64,000 nt of DNA, from positions 434,001-498,000 of the forward strand of contig NZ_JABBFZ010000002.1 in the NCBI RefSeq assembly GCF_012927125.1. Reading direction: 5' to 3'. The notes beneath the pieces are model-generated. The model did not search any database and was not told the DNA's origin. It saw only the letters and a list, made by a program, of their open reading frames with translations. This stretch comes from Paraburkholderia antibiotica. GTDB lineage: Bacteria; Pseudomonadota; Gammaproteobacteria; Burkholderiales; Burkholderiaceae. A program made the translations under genes and the position numbers. This document shows, in pieces, positions 25,546-35,906 of the stretch (position 1 is its first letter; each line of letters starts with the position of its first letter).

Positions 25546-26715
25546 TCAGTCTTCGACCAGCAGGCCGCTCGGCTTTCTCTTTTCCACCGACCATTTCAGC
25601 AACGCCGCGCTGCGATAGATGCCGTGTGCGAATTTGCCATACGGCAGCGTGAGAAACAGCGCCATCACGATGCCGAGATGAATCGCGAGCAACACGCCCA
25701 TCAGCGGCGTATCGCGCAACAGCATCAGCGCGAGACCGCTCGCGCTCGTCAGCAGCAGCAGCGCGATGAAGCCACGGTCCATCGGCCGCTGCGCGGCATC
25801 GCCGGCGAGCGGATGACGCTTCAGGTTCAGCCACAAGAGCCCCACCGGTCCAGCCAGCAAACCGACGCCGCCCAGCGTGCCGAGCACGACCGGCAGACTC
25901 GTCAACGCATACGGCGCTTCGAGACCGAAGAAATAGTGATAAAGCGTCGCGACACAGGTCGCCGCGAAGCACAGCATGAAGCCGTAGAACGTCAGATGAT
26001 GAAAACGGCGGCGCGCGAGCGAGAATGCGTCGTCGCTCGTGTTGCAGCCCGTGCCGTGGCCGCCGCCGAGATAGCGCAGGCTCAGCACGTCGTGCGCTGC
26101 TTCGCCGATTGCGGCGCCGGACATCGCGCCTGGATCCTCGTTGCGCCAGAAGCGTCGCACGCCGACGCCGAGTGCGAACGTCGAGAACAGGAACACCACG
26201 CCGAACATCAACGCGAGCATGTTGTGCGGAAACACCGCGTAAAAATTGCCGGCGAGCGGCGTGAACAGCGTCGCGCCCTTGAACAGCATCGCCAGTATCA
26301 GAAACAGCGCGAGGCCGCCTGCAAGCGCCAGCGCGAGCGTCACGCCGTTGCGCTTGTACAGTGCGCCGAGCCCCGCCGGCCACGCGTAGTCCGTATAGGT
26401 TTGCAGCCGCACCTGCGCCATCGCCTGCGGCACGTTGACCATGAATTCATGCGGCGGCGCGTACTGGCACGCATGCAGACAGGCGCTGCAGTTGTGGCAC
26501 AGGTTCGCGAGAAAATGCGCGTCGGCGCGGCCGAATTCGAGGCGGCGCGTCATCGCCGGAAAAACCGCGCAGAAGCCTTCGCAATAGCGGCACGCATTGC
26601 AGATTTGCATGATGCGGCTCACTTCCGATTCGGCCGACGTCATCGCGAGCGTCACGGGCATTTCGTTCGAGGCGAGCGCACTTGCCTCGCGGGTCAGCGC
26701 TTCAAGCGACTGCAT
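25546..26715 (-). CDS. tcuB: Tricarballylate utilisation protein TcuB (4Fe-4S, membrane)
   Basis: A 389-residue membrane iron-sulfur protein that re-oxidises the TcuA flavin and passes electrons to the quinone pool. Two ferredoxin-like cysteine sets lie near the N-terminus, [11 protein letters not shown] and [12 protein letters not shown]. About six membrane helices follow, with histidines placed to bind heme ([30 protein letters not shown]). It overlaps the end of tcuA by 14 bp, indicating coupled translation. The same protein family (CitB) serves citrate or tricarballylate use. Confidence 0.92.
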   Translation of the reverse strand: MQSLEALTREASALASNEMPVTLAMTSAESEVSRIMQICNACRYCEGFCAVFPAMTRRLEFGRADAHFLANLCHNCSACLHACQYAPPHEFMVNVPQAMAQVRLQTYTDYAWPAGLGALYKRNGVTLALALAGGLALFLILAMLFKGATLFTPLAGNFYAVFPHNMLALMFGVVFLFSTFALGVGVRRFWRNEDPGAMSGAAIGEAAHDVLSLRYLGGGHGTGCNTSDDAFSLARRRFHHLTFYGFMLCFAATCVATLYHYFFGLEAPYALTSLPVVLGTLGGVGLLAGPVGLLWLNLKRHPLAGDAAQRPMDRGFIALLLLTSASGLALMLLRDTPLMGVLLAIHLGIVMALFLTLPYGKFAHGIYRSAALLKWSVEKRKPSGLLVED

Positions 26716-28120
26716 GGGTGGTTTCCTTCGCGTTCTGTTTCGATTGCAGTGCCGCGCGCGCGGCCTCGGTGCCCGCGATACGTCCAAACGCGGTGCCGAT
26801 CGCCATGCCGACGCCCGCCGTATAGCCCTTGCCGAGCACGTTGCCCGCCATCATTTCGCCGGCCACGTAAAGATTGGGACTGGGCTTGCCACCGAAATGC
26901 ACGGCCGAGCGTTCGTCGACCTTCAGGCCCAGATAGGTGAACGTGATGCCGGGGCGCAGCGCGTACGCGTAGAAAGGCGGCTTGTCGAGCGGCTGCGCCC
27001 AATGAGTCTTGGCCGGCTGAATGCCTTCGGTGTGGCAATCGTCGAGCACCGCGTGATCGAAGGTGCCGACGCGGCATGCGCGGTTATACGTTTCGATCGT
27101 GTCGACGAAAGTCTTTTCGTCGAGACCGGTCGCGCGCGCGAGTTCGGCCAGCGTATTGGCTTTGGTGCCGGGAAAAACCGGCGGCATGAAGCGGCCGATC
27201 GCTTTCGAATCGATGATCGAATACGCGATCTGTCCGGGCTGCTGCGCGACGAGCCGGCCCCAGATCGCATAGCGCTTCGGCCAGAAATCCTCGCCCTCGT
27301 CGTAGAAGCGCCGCGCATGCCGGTTGACGACGACGCCGAGCGACACGCAATCCACCCGCGTGCAGATGCCGCCATCGTAGAGCGGCGCGCGTGCGTCGAT
27401 CGCGACGCAATGCGATTGCGACGGATCGCCGATCGCATCCGCGCCCGCGTCGATCATGTATTTGAGCAGCACGCCCATGTTGAAACGGGTGCCGCGAATC
27501 AGGAAGTTTTCGGCGACCCATTCGCCGTTGACCTGCCCCCACGCTTCGCGCAGCCACTCGCGATTCGATTCGAAGCCGCCCGCGGCCAGCACGCAGGCAC
27601 GCGCCTCGATCCGCTCGGCGCCGATGCGCGCGGCGACGAAGCGGTCGCCGTCGAGTTCGATCGCATCGACGGGGGCGTTGTAGCGGATTTGCACGCCGAG
27701 CGCTTCGGCGCTGCGGAAATACGCGTTGACGAGTGCCTTGCCGCCGCCCATGAAGAACGCGTTGGTGCGCGCCACGTGCAACGCGCCCGACAGCGGCGGC
27801 TGAAAATGCACGCCATGCTGGCGCATCCAGCCCCGGCACGTCGACGACGCGCGAATCGCGATGCGCGCGAGTTTTTCGTCGGTCAGGCCGCCCGTCACCT
27901 TGAGCAGGTCCTGCCAGTATTCTTCTTCCGGATAGGCATCGACGAGCACGTCTTGCGGCGCGTCGTGCATGCAGCGCAGGTTGCGCGTGTGCTGCGAATT
28001 GCCGCCGCGCCATTCGCGCGGCGCCGCTTCCAGCAGCAGCACCGACGCGCCGGCCTCACGCGCCATCAACGCGGCGCACAAGGCGGCATTGCCGCCGCCA
28101 ATCACCAGGACATCCACCAT
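26702..28120 (-). CDS. tcuA: FAD-dependent tricarballylate dehydrogenase
   Basis: A 472-residue flavoprotein of the fumarate-reductase/succinate-dehydrogenase flavin family that oxidises tricarballylate to cis-aconitate. It starts [20 protein letters not shown] with the dinucleotide fold, has [12 protein letters not shown], active-site residues around [10 protein letters not shown] and [14 protein letters not shown], and the C-terminal FAD block [25 protein letters not shown] precedes the ATG at 28120. The operon position after a LysR gene and before TcuB/TcuC matches the Salmonella tcu order. Confidence 0.93.
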   Translation of the reverse strand: MVDVLVIGGGNAALCAALMAREAGASVLLLEAAPREWRGGNSQHTRNLRCMHDAPQDVLVDAYPEEEYWQDLLKVTGGLTDEKLARIAIRASSTCRGWMRQHGVHFQPPLSGALHVARTNAFFMGGGKALVNAYFRSAEALGVQIRYNAPVDAIELDGDRFVAARIGAERIEARACVLAAGGFESNREWLREAWGQVNGEWVAENFLIRGTRFNMGVLLKYMIDAGADAIGDPSQSHCVAIDARAPLYDGGICTRVDCVSLGVVVNRHARRFYDEGEDFWPKRYAIWGRLVAQQPGQIAYSIIDSKAIGRFMPPVFPGTKANTLAELARATGLDEKTFVDTIETYNRACRVGTFDHAVLDDCHTEGIQPAKTHWAQPLDKPPFYAYALRPGITFTYLGLKVDERSAVHFGGKPSPNLYVAGEMMAGNVLGKGYTAGVGMAIGTAFGRIAGTEAARAALQSKQNAKETTHAVA

Positions 28121-28249
28121 GTTCAAGCGTCTCCTCCAGTTGCCCGGAGTGTAGGACGCTCCCGCGTTCATCCGCCAGCAGGTAGACGGCAACGGGTCTT
28201 CACGGATCGTGAAGACTAGTGCGACTCAGCGTATGGCTCAGTGCCCGAT

Positions 28250-29185
28250 TCAGCGCGCGGAGTCTGCCGCGAGCGTCGCGCCGGCCCACTGCCCGCTCGC
28301 CACCAGCGAACGGGCGACGTCCGCCAGCACCACGCGCGCCGCGAGGCCGGCCGGCGACAGCTCGTCGTCGGCGAGACTCACGAGCTGATTCGGCCGCACC
28401 ATGTGCCGGTCCGCGATCGGAATCGCGCGAAACGCGGCCGGATCGCGGCGCGCCAACGCCGCGCCGGGCTGGATCGTCACGCCGATGCCGCCGCCGACCG
28501 CGTCCATCAACATCGCCAGCCCGTCGATTTCGGCGACGACGTTCGGTTCGCATTTCGCGCTCGCGAACGCGGCCGTCAGCAGCGAACGCAAACCATGCGG
28601 ACTACTCGGCAGGATCAGCGGCAACGGCGCGATCTGCGCGAGCCGGACCTTCTTCGTCGCGGGCATCGCGTCGAAATCGGCCGACGCAATGGCGAACAGA
28701 CGTTCGTCGATCAACGGTGTCGCGCTGAAACGCTGACTGCCGGCACTTTGAAACAGGATCGCCAGATCGATCTGGCGCGCGTTGAGCATCACCGCGAGAT
28801 GCCCGGACAGGCTTTCGACCATGCGCAGCCGAACGTCGGGATAGCGCTCGCGCATCGCGCGCATGAACGCGAGTCCGAGCACACCGGTCGTGCTCGGCGC
28901 CATGCCGACGCTCACATGGCCGGACAACCGCGCGTGCTGCGCCGCATGCGCGGCGTCGTCGACGTGGCGCAGCGCGAGTTGCGCCTGACGCCAGAATGCG
29001 AGGCCGGCGTCGGTCGGCAACACGCCGCTCGATGTGCGTTGCAACAGTCGCGTCGACAGTTCGCTTTCGAGCCGGCTGATCTGCTGGCTCAGCGCGGACG
29101 TGACCACGCCGAGTTCGGCGGCCGCGCGGCCCATGCTGCCGTATTCGACGACAGAGACAAAATAACGAAGCTGGCGCAGTTCCAA
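28250..29185 (-). CDS. tcuR: LysR family regulator, probable TcuR
   Basis: A 311-residue LysR regulator: helix-turn-helix in residues 1-60 (MELRQLRYFVSVVEYGSMGR, then VTSALSQQISRLESEL) and a periplasmic-binding-like effector domain (LSGHVSVGMAPSTTGVLGLA onward). It is co-directional with tcuABC, 129 bp upstream, as tcuR is in Salmonella. The effector is expected to be tricarballylate, from context rather than sequence. Confidence 0.85.
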   Translation of the reverse strand: MELRQLRYFVSVVEYGSMGRAAAELGVVTSALSQQISRLESELSTRLLQRTSSGVLPTDAGLAFWRQAQLALRHVDDAAHAAQHARLSGHVSVGMAPSTTGVLGLAFMRAMRERYPDVRLRMVESLSGHLAVMLNARQIDLAILFQSAGSQRFSATPLIDERLFAIASADFDAMPATKKVRLAQIAPLPLILPSSPHGLRSLLTAAFASAKCEPNVVAEIDGLAMLMDAVGGGIGVTIQPGAALARRDPAAFRAIPIADRHMVRPNQLVSLADDELSPAGLAARVVLADVARSLVASGQWAGATLAADSAR

Positions 29186-29270
29186 GGATTCCCCTTTCGC
29201 TCGACGTGCATGGACATGGATGTCTTATACACGAAGACGAAGGGGACTCAGCGGATCGGAACTGGAAATG

Positions 29271-29960
29271 CTAGGCGACACCGGTGAGGGTTCCCGCGCC
29301 CGCATTCAACGCCAGCGAAATCCCGCCGACCAGAATCAGACTCAACGCCCACACCGCATCCAGATTGAACCAGCTGCGCGACACGAATCTGAGCCCGAGG
29401 TAGCGATAGACGAGCCACGCGAGCACACCACCGGCCGCCATCATCGCAGCGGCGTGAACCGCGGCCACCGCGAGCGCAGTGCGCAGACTACTCTCGATCA
29501 ACGTTTGCGCGGCCCGGTGTCCGACGTCCATCTCGTCGGCTCGGCACAGCCCGAGATAGATCGGCACGAGCATCAAGCCCGCGCCATGCGCAATCGCGAC
29601 TGCGAACGACCACAGCGCGAGCCGCGACGGCGGAATTCTCGCGAGCACGCGCGGATGACGTCGGCGTATCAGCAGAACCAGACCGAAGCCGATCACGAGC
29701 GCGCTCGCGCCAAGCTGTATTTCGCGCTGCCACGCGAACACGCTCGCGAGCATCGCGAACGGCAGCATCATCAGGAGAATAGCCAGCGCGTGCCCCGCGG
29801 CCAGATAAAGCAGCGCGGCAAGCAACGCCTGCGCGCGCCGCTGCATCAACGCGTTCGACACCGCGAGCGGCCACCCCATCGCCGGATTAAGGCCGTGATA
29901 CAAACCGCTCGCGACAACCGCCAGCCACAGACCAGCCTGCGGCGAGACCGCGCCGCTCAA
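29271..29960 (-). CDS. Histidine-bearing integral membrane protein, SBP56 partner
   Basis: A 229-residue protein with about six membrane helices. Four of them carry a histidine: GLYHGLNPAMGW, AAGHALAILL, AIAHGAGLML and VHAAAMMAAG, reminiscent of metal or small-molecule transport channels. The start is a TTG whose last two bases overlap the upstream TGA (TTGA), so translation is probably coupled to the selenium-binding protein gene. I do not recognise a named family; a distant link to nickel/cobalt or sulfite exporters is possible. It may supply copper to, or export a product of, the enzyme upstream. Confidence 0.75.
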   Translation of the reverse strand: MSGAVSPQAGLWLAVVASGLYHGLNPAMGWPLAVSNALMQRRAQALLAALLYLAAGHALAILLMMLPFAMLASVFAWQREIQLGASALVIGFGLVLLIRRRHPRVLARIPPSRLALWSFAVAIAHGAGLMLVPIYLGLCRADEMDVGHRAAQTLIESSLRTALAVAAVHAAAMMAAGGVLAWLVYRYLGLRFVSRSWFNLDAVWALSLILVGGISLALNAGAGTLTGVA

Positions 29961-31363
29961 ACGCCCACCGACGGATAGCAGAACGAATCGGTCGAGCAGT
30001 CGCCGCCTTCGAGGCGAATCTGATGCGCGCGATAGCCGTCGGGAAACTCGACGAAGTACTCATTGGCGAGCGTCAGGCCACCGTCCGGATTCGCATGCGC
30101 CATCACCTGCGCGGCTGGTACGCCGTCCGGATAGAACTGGTTGTCCCACGTCGAATACAGCGAGTTGGTCCAGTAGACGCGCTTGCCGTCGCGGCTGATT
30201 TCGACCATCTGCGGGCCACCCGCGAACGGTTTGCCATTCGGATGCGGCGTGCGCCGCGCGATACCGCCGATATGCACCGAGCCCGTGAGCTTCGGTTTGC
30301 GCGGCTCCGTCACGTCGTACTGACGCATCTCGCCGGTGCCCCAGCAGGCGACGTAGAGGAATTTATCGTCGATCGAAAGATCGATGTCGGTGACGAGCGG
30401 CGGCACCGCGCCGAAGCCCTGCAACAGCGGCGGCAACTGTTCGACGGACGCCGGTTCGGGAGGAATGGTCGCGGTCTTCTCGATGTGGAACTGCCCGTTC
30501 TCGCGCCACCATGTCCAGATCGACCCTTCCAGATTGGTGGTATCGACCACCACGCCGATAAAGCCGTATTCGCGGCTCGGATCGTGCGCGGGCCGCACTT
30601 CGAGGCCCATCTGATGATTCGCGCCGAGATCGAGCGTCTGCACGTTGCGGCGCGCCCGCAGATCCCAGAAGTGCACGCGATGCCCGTACTTATTCGACAG
30701 CAGATCCTCGGGCACGATGCCGTTTTCGAATTGCGGCGGCAGCGCCCATTCGGTCGACACCATGTAATCGCGCGGCAGATTCCACCAGAAGTCGTAATGC
30801 TTTTCCTGCGCGCCGCGCTCGATCTCCCAGCGGCCGAGTACCTCGAACGTCTGGCAATCCATGATGAAGATGCCCGGCGGCCCGTCGGTGCCGTCCTTGC
30901 CTCCGCCACCGAGCGTGCTCACGTAAATGCCTTCCGGCCCGCAATGCACGGTGTGCGGCCGCGAATAACCGGTCTTGCGAAAAATCTCCTCGGGCTCGAT
31001 GATCTTGTGAATCTTCGCCTGGGTCGGATGCGGCTTCGTATCGACGATATAGATGCGCGACGAGCGCATTCCGGGAATGATCAGATAGCGTCGTTCGAGA
31101 AACGCGTGCCCCGTCAGCGGCGACAATGCCGACGAACACGCATTCCAGCCGAAATGATGAAATTCGTCGCCCTTGTACGGCACTGGCACCGTGTGCACGA
31201 CCTGGCTATAGGTCGGCGAACCGGGCTTCACGTCGATCACGGCGAGCGCGTCGGGCTGCGAGAAATCCGGGCTCAGCAGCACCGTATACGCATATTCTTC
31301 CGCCGGCGCGTCCATCGCGAGTTTCGGCGACGCATGAAAGGTGGGATCGGGGCGCATTCCCAT
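29957..31363 (-). CDS. mtoX: SBP56-family protein, probable methanethiol oxidase
   Basis: A 468-residue beta-propeller protein of the selenium-binding/methanethiol-oxidase family, which converts methanethiol to formaldehyde, sulfide and peroxide using copper. It starts MGMRPDPTFHASPKLAMDAP, and its internal blocks include HHFGWNACSSALSP, SRPHTVHCGPEGIYVSTLGG, EKHYDFWWNLPRDYMVSTEW and GANHQMGLEVRPAHDP with conserved histidines. AAGGAG lies eleven bases before the ATG at 31363. There is no Tat or Sec signal, unlike some periplasmic MtoX proteins, so it may be cytosolic. The next gene overlaps it by four bases. Confidence 0.88.
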   Translation of the reverse strand: MGMRPDPTFHASPKLAMDAPAEEYAYTVLLSPDFSQPDALAVIDVKPGSPTYSQVVHTVPVPYKGDEFHHFGWNACSSALSPLTGHAFLERRYLIIPGMRSSRIYIVDTKPHPTQAKIHKIIEPEEIFRKTGYSRPHTVHCGPEGIYVSTLGGGGKDGTDGPPGIFIMDCQTFEVLGRWEIERGAQEKHYDFWWNLPRDYMVSTEWALPPQFENGIVPEDLLSNKYGHRVHFWDLRARRNVQTLDLGANHQMGLEVRPAHDPSREYGFIGVVVDTTNLEGSIWTWWRENGQFHIEKTATIPPEPASVEQLPPLLQGFGAVPPLVTDIDLSIDDKFLYVACWGTGEMRQYDVTEPRKPKLTGSVHIGGIARRTPHPNGKPFAGGPQMVEISRDGKRVYWTNSLYSTWDNQFYPDGVPAAQVMAHANPDGGLTLANEYFVEFPDGYRAHQIRLEGGDCSTDSFCYPSVGV

Positions 31364-31669
31364 GACGGCACTCTCCTTGTCGTTCTGAATGGAAGCGCGG
31401 CGTGCTCGCGTGCCCGATGCTGACGAGAGCCCTACGCGGGGCGGCGCAACGCCGTATCGACGGAACGGGAGCCGGGTCGATACGATCCGGCTCACCTATA
31501 ACCTTAAATTTGTAGTTCACGGCCGCGCTGGAAGCAACCGGAATTTGCGGGCGGTCCAGCCAGCAAGCCGGTGCAGTCGATCCGATACGGTGATCTGCTG
31601 CAGCGATAAACCCGATGCTGCAACGCGCCGCGCACGCCGAGCCCTGTTTTGCCGGGTTCTTTCATCACG
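31364..31669. other. Promoter-bearing gap upstream of SBP56 gene
   Basis: 306 bp between the SBP56 start and the stop of the first amino-acid-binding protein. It must contain the SBP56 promoter; an AT-rich patch around 31490-31515 (CTATAACCTTAAATTTGTAG) is the only candidate. No terminator hairpin or RNA gene was recognised. Confidence 0.4.
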
Positions 31670-32623
31670 TCAGAACTTCGGCAGCCCCGGCGGATTGCTT
31701 TCCGAACGCGCCAGCGCTTCCGACTCGACGCCCCAGCGCGCGAGCGAGCGCCGGTACGTGCCGTCGGCGATCAGCCCGTTCGTCGCGACGGTCAGCGCAT
31801 CCATCAGGCCGCTGCCCTTGCGCGTGGCGATCGCGACATCCGCGCGCGCCGGCCAGCCGGCATTGAGCGAGCCGACTTCGCGAATCGCGCCGGTGGTCGC
31901 CGCGTCGTAGGCCAGCGGCGCGTTCGGATTGAATTCGACATCGGCGCGCCCGGACAGCAACGCGATGCGGCTCGCGGCGTCATCGTCGAAGTACTGGAAC
32001 TCGATCGGCTTAAGGCCTTTCGCGATGTTCTGCCGGTTCCATTCGAGGATGATTCTTTCCTGATTGGTGCCCGAACTCGTAATCAGCCGGAGCCCAGCCA
32101 CGTCCTTCGGTTCGGCGATCTTCCTGATCGGACTCGCGGTTCGCACATAGAAGCCGTGAAAGCCCTGCCGGTAGGTCGTGAAGTCGAACTTCTCCTTGCG
32201 CTGCTCGGTCACGCCGACGTTCGAGATCACCGCGTCGTACCTGCCCGACGTCAAGCCGAGCGGCCAATCGGCCCAGGCGATCGGCACGAGATTAAGCTTC
32301 AGGCCGAGCGAATCGGCGATCAGTTGCGCGTAGTCGGCATCGGAGCCGACCACCGTGCGCGCATCAGTGGCGTACGTCGCGGTCGGCGGCACATGCGGCA
32401 CGATCGCCGCGGAGAAATAGCCTTCCTTCGCGAAGCGAAAGCGTTTGTCGATCGCCCCGATCGCGGCCGGATTTTTCTGCACGCGCAGGCGGCCCGCCTG
32501 CTCGGGGCTCAGATCGACCGAGCCGTGGGGCGTTGGCGCCGCGTAGGCAATGTCGAGCGCGTTGCGCATCAGCAATGCGCCAAGCGCCATACCAGTGAGA
32601 ATGAATTGACGTCGATGGGTCAT
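31670..32623 (-). CDS. Amino-acid-type ABC substrate-binding protein 1
   Basis: A 317-residue periplasmic binding protein (family 3 type). The signal sequence MTHRRQFILTGMALGALLMR ends near IAYAAPTPHG, then a shared lead DLSPEQAGRLRVQKNPAAIG. The ligand fold shows SGRYDAVISNVGVTEQRKEK, FDFTTYRQGFHGFYVR and TSSGTNQERIILEWN. It is a paralogue of the protein at 36969, with the same DLSPEQ...GR lead and the PPGLPK tail. It is the last gene of the sulfur-type operon, 33 bp after the permease-ATPase, and likely delivers a cystine-like or S-substituted cysteine ligand. Confidence 0.88.
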   Translation of the reverse strand: MTHRRQFILTGMALGALLMRNALDIAYAAPTPHGSVDLSPEQAGRLRVQKNPAAIGAIDKRFRFAKEGYFSAAIVPHVPPTATYATDARTVVGSDADYAQLIADSLGLKLNLVPIAWADWPLGLTSGRYDAVISNVGVTEQRKEKFDFTTYRQGFHGFYVRTASPIRKIAEPKDVAGLRLITSSGTNQERIILEWNRQNIAKGLKPIEFQYFDDDAASRIALLSGRADVEFNPNAPLAYDAATTGAIREVGSLNAGWPARADVAIATRKGSGLMDALTVATNGLIADGTYRRSLARWGVESEALARSESNPPGLPKF

Positions 32624-32656
32624 GGATCGGTATCAGCCTGCAATCATGGGTTCGAA

Positions 32657-34477
32657 TCACAGAACCCGCGACAGGAATTCGCGCGTGCGCGCATGCCGCG
32701 GTTCGTTCAATACCTGCCCGGGCGGTCCCGATTCGATCACGCGGCCGCGATCCATGAACACGATGTGGTCCGCCACTTCGCGCGCAAAGCCGATTTCGTG
32801 CGTGACAATCACCATCGTCGTGCCGGAGCGCGCAAGCGCCTTGATGACGTCGAGCACTTCGTTGACGAGTTCGGGGTCGAGCGCCGAGGTCGGTTCGTCG
32901 AACAGCAGCACCTTCGGTTTCAGCGCGAGCGCACGCGCAATCGCCACGCGTTGCTGCTGGCCGCCCGACAACTGTCTCGGCCACGCGTGCGCCTTCGCTT
33001 CGAGACCGACCCGCGCAAGCAGACTCAGCGCAAGGCTTTCCGCTTCCGCGCGCGACAGACGCCCCAACGCAACCGGCGCCTCGACGATGTTTTCGAGCAC
33101 CGTCAGATGCGGGAACAGGTTGAAGTTCTGAAACACCATGCCGACTTCGACCCGGCGGCGCAGAATCTCTTTCTCCTGCAACTCGTACAGCGTGTCGCCA
33201 TCGCGACGATAGCCGATCAATTCGCCGTCGATATCGATCAGGCCGGCGTCGACGCGTTCAAGATGATTGATCGTACGCAGCAGCGTCGATTTGCCGGAGC
33301 CCGATTGCCCGAGTATTACCGTGACGCTGCCTGGGCGCATCGTTAGTGATACGTTGTCGAGCACCTTCAGCGTGCCGAAGCTCTTCGAGACCTGCTGGAT
33401 CACGATGCGCGCGCCGTCGCGTTGATCGGCCCAAGCTTGATGCGAGGGAGCCGCCGCTGGTGCATGGGCCTCCACTTCCGTGCGCGTGTTGATATGCGTG
33501 TCGCTCGCGCCGCGCCGGATACCAACGTTCTTCAGCCACGCAGCGAAAACCGACGGCGTCTGATCACGTTTGACCCCGCGCGAAAAATGCCGCTCCACAT
33601 AAACCTGAATCGCCGACAGCACGGTCAGAATGATCAGATACCAGACGGTCGCGACCATCAGCAACGGAATCACTTCGAGGTTGCGTCGATAGATGATCTG
33701 CACCGTGTAGAACAGCTCGGGCATCGCGAGCACATAGACCATCGACGAACCCTTCGCGAGCGCGATCAGATCGTTGAACGCGGTGGGCACGATCGCCCGC
33801 ATCGCCTGCGGCAACACGATGCGCCTGGCCTGACGCTCACGCGGCAGCCCAAGCGCGGCGGCGGCTTCGAGCTGGCCGTGATCGACCGACTGAATGCCGC
33901 CGCGAATCACTTCGGCCGAAAACGCCGCCTGATTCAGCGTCAGGCCGAGCACGGCGGCGAGGAACGGACTGATCAGTTCGGTGGTCGGCACGTCGAGAAA
34001 GACGATGCTGGTGAACGGCACGCCGAGACGCACGCTCTCGTACAGATAGCCGAGATTGTTCAGGATCAGCAGCAGCACGATCAGCGGAATCGACCGGAAG
34101 AGCCACACGAATGCCCATGCGCAGCCGGCCAGCAACGGCGAGCGAGAAACCCGCGCGAGCGCGATCGGAATGCCGAGTGCGAAACCGGCCACCGCACCGA
34201 GCGCGGTCAACAGCAGCGTGCGGCCGAGCCCGGACAACACCGGCTCGGACAGGAACCACTCGGCGAAGACCGGCCAGCCCCAGCGCGGATTGCCGAGCAC
34301 CGAGTCGAGCAGGAAGCCGATCAGCAGCACGGCCGCCACCGTGCCGATCAAACGCGCGCGATTTTTCGCGGGCACGATCCGGAAGTGGGCACGCTCGCGT
34401 GGAGTGTCGGCCTGAGCGGCTTGCGCGACATGTGCGGCGGCGAGTTGGGGGTTGGCGAATTCAGCGGTGTCGTTCAT
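32657..34477 (-). CDS. Fused ABC permease and ATPase, polar amino acid type
   Basis: A 606-residue natural fusion. Residues about 45-300 are a HisM-type permease (LGRTLLLTALGAVAGFALGI, then ALGLPRERQARRIVLPQAMR, the EAA loop region). After a linker (residues about 305-345) a full ATPase follows with Walker A GQSGSGKST, Q-loop MVFQNFNLFPHLTV, signature LSGGQQQRVAIARAL and Walker B VLLFDEPTSALDPE. The family normally has these as separate genes. The start MNDTAEFANPQLAAAHV at 34477 is chosen over an open frame to 34567 inside the monooxygenase gene. It starts 19 bp after the monooxygenase and before binding protein 1. Two fused chains would give a complete importer. Confidence 0.92.
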   Translation of the reverse strand: MNDTAEFANPQLAAAHVAQAAQADTPRERAHFRIVPAKNRARLIGTVAAVLLIGFLLDSVLGNPRWGWPVFAEWFLSEPVLSGLGRTLLLTALGAVAGFALGIPIALARVSRSPLLAGCAWAFVWLFRSIPLIVLLLILNNLGYLYESVRLGVPFTSIVFLDVPTTELISPFLAAVLGLTLNQAAFSAEVIRGGIQSVDHGQLEAAAALGLPRERQARRIVLPQAMRAIVPTAFNDLIALAKGSSMVYVLAMPELFYTVQIIYRRNLEVIPLLMVATVWYLIILTVLSAIQVYVERHFSRGVKRDQTPSVFAAWLKNVGIRRGASDTHINTRTEVEAHAPAAAPSHQAWADQRDGARIVIQQVSKSFGTLKVLDNVSLTMRPGSVTVILGQSGSGKSTLLRTINHLERVDAGLIDIDGELIGYRRDGDTLYELQEKEILRRRVEVGMVFQNFNLFPHLTVLENIVEAPVALGRLSRAEAESLALSLLARVGLEAKAHAWPRQLSGGQQQRVAIARALALKPKVLLFDEPTSALDPELVNEVLDVIKALARSGTTMVIVTHEIGFAREVADHIVFMDRGRVIESGPPGQVLNEPRHARTREFLSRVL

Positions 34478-34496
34478 CGTTGTTTGCTCCGCCAGG

Positions 34497-35867
34497 TCAG
34501 GCCGCGCGGGCGACGGCGGTGGCCACGTCCGTCGCTTCTGTCGCTTCTGCCGATCCAGCCGCCGCATAACGGCTCGCCTTGCGCGGCAGGTCGAGATGAT
34601 CGCGCAGCGTCGCGCCCGTCAGCGTGCGCTCGTAGCGTCCGCGTCGTTCGAGTTCGGGGACCACGTAGCGCACGAAATCGTCGAGGCCTTGTGCCTGCGC
34701 CGCGAAACCGAGGATAAAGCCGTCGGCGGCGCCCGCGTCGAACCAGCGGATCAGTTCATCCGCGATCTGCGCAGGCGTGCCGAGAAAATGCGTACGCGGC
34801 GTCGCGACTTCGAGCGCGACTTCACGCAGCGTCGAACCCTTCTCGCGCGCTTCCGCTTTGATGCGGTCGGTGGTGGAACGGAAACTGTTGCGGCCGATGT
34901 CGCCGAGTTCGGGAAATGGTGCGTCGAGCGGATACTGCGTGAAGTCGTGATGATCGAAATAGCGACCCAGATACGCGAGCGCTTCGTCGATCGTCAGCAG
35001 CTCGCGAATCGCGCGGTATTTCGCCTCGGCTTCCTCGGGCGTCGTGCCGACAATCGGGCTGATGCCGGGAAAGATCTTCACGTCGTCGCGGCTTCGGCCG
35101 TGCTCGACCGCGCTGTCCTTCACGCGCCGCGCAAACGTGCGCGTTTCGTCGAGCGACACCGAATGCGTGAACACCGCGTCCGCATATTTGCCAGCGAGCC
35201 CGATGCCCGCATCCGACGACCCCGCCTGGAAGATCACCGGCTGCCCCTGCGCCGAACGCTGGATGTTGAGCGGCCCCGCCACCTGGAAAAACTTGCCCTC
35301 GTGATTCAGCGTATGCAGCCTGTCGCGCTCGAAGAACACGCCGCGCGCGCGGTCGCGCACGAACGCGTCGTCGTCCCAGCTATCCCACAGGCCTTGCGCG
35401 ACGCTCAGATATTCGTCGGCGATTTCGTAGCGTAACGCATGCTCGGGATGCGAGCCGCCGTAGTTTTTCGCGGTCCCTTCGAGCGGCGTGGTCACGACGT
35501 TCCAGCCGGCGCGGCCACCGCTGAGCAGATCGAGCGACGCGAACTGACGCGCGACCGTGAACGGCTCGCTATACGACGTCGACACGGTGCCCGCGAGCCC
35601 GATCTTCGACGTGACCGTGGCGAGCGCCGACAGGATCGAGATCGGCTCGAAGCGGTTCAGGAAGTGCGGAATCGATTTCTCGTTGATGTACAGGCCATCC
35701 GCGACGAACGCAAACGCGACGCCGTGCGCCTCTGCCTTACGTACCGTGTCGATGAAGAACGACAGGTTCACGCTCGCGTCGGCAGGACCGGCCGGATGCT
35801 TCCACGAATTCATATGGCTGCCGGCACCTTGCAGCATGATGCCGAATTTGAGTTTGCGAGTACTCAT
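34497..35867 (-). CDS. NtaA/SnaA/DszA family FMN-dependent monooxygenase
   Basis: A 456-residue bacterial-luciferase-like monooxygenase using reduced FMN. It starts [20 protein letters not shown], with [20 protein letters not shown], the family hallmark [20 protein letters not shown] near residue 110, and [19 protein letters not shown]. Relatives attack nitrilotriacetate, dibenzothiophene sulfone or, as YtnJ-type proteins, N-acetylated S-alkyl cysteines. Here it lies between a second flavin monooxygenase and a cystine-type transporter with a GNAT acetylase upstream, which favours the sulfur-scavenging role. The low-complexity tail ([18 protein letters not shown]) is unusual. Confidence 0.9.
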   Translation of the reverse strand: MSTRKLKFGIMLQGAGSHMNSWKHPAGPADASVNLSFFIDTVRKAEAHGVAFAFVADGLYINEKSIPHFLNRFEPISILSALATVTSKIGLAGTVSTSYSEPFTVARQFASLDLLSGGRAGWNVVTTPLEGTAKNYGGSHPEHALRYEIADEYLSVAQGLWDSWDDDAFVRDRARGVFFERDRLHTLNHEGKFFQVAGPLNIQRSAQGQPVIFQAGSSDAGIGLAGKYADAVFTHSVSLDETRTFARRVKDSAVEHGRSRDDVKIFPGISPIVGTTPEEAEAKYRAIRELLTIDEALAYLGRYFDHHDFTQYPLDAPFPELGDIGRNSFRSTTDRIKAEAREKGSTLREVALEVATPRTHFLGTPAQIADELIRWFDAGAADGFILGFAAQAQGLDDFVRYVVPELERRGRYERTLTGATLRDHLDLPRKASRYAAAGSAEATEATDVATAVARAA

Positions 35868-35906
35868 GGGATCGTCCGCGAATGGGTAGGAGTTCGTAGG
35901 AAAAGG

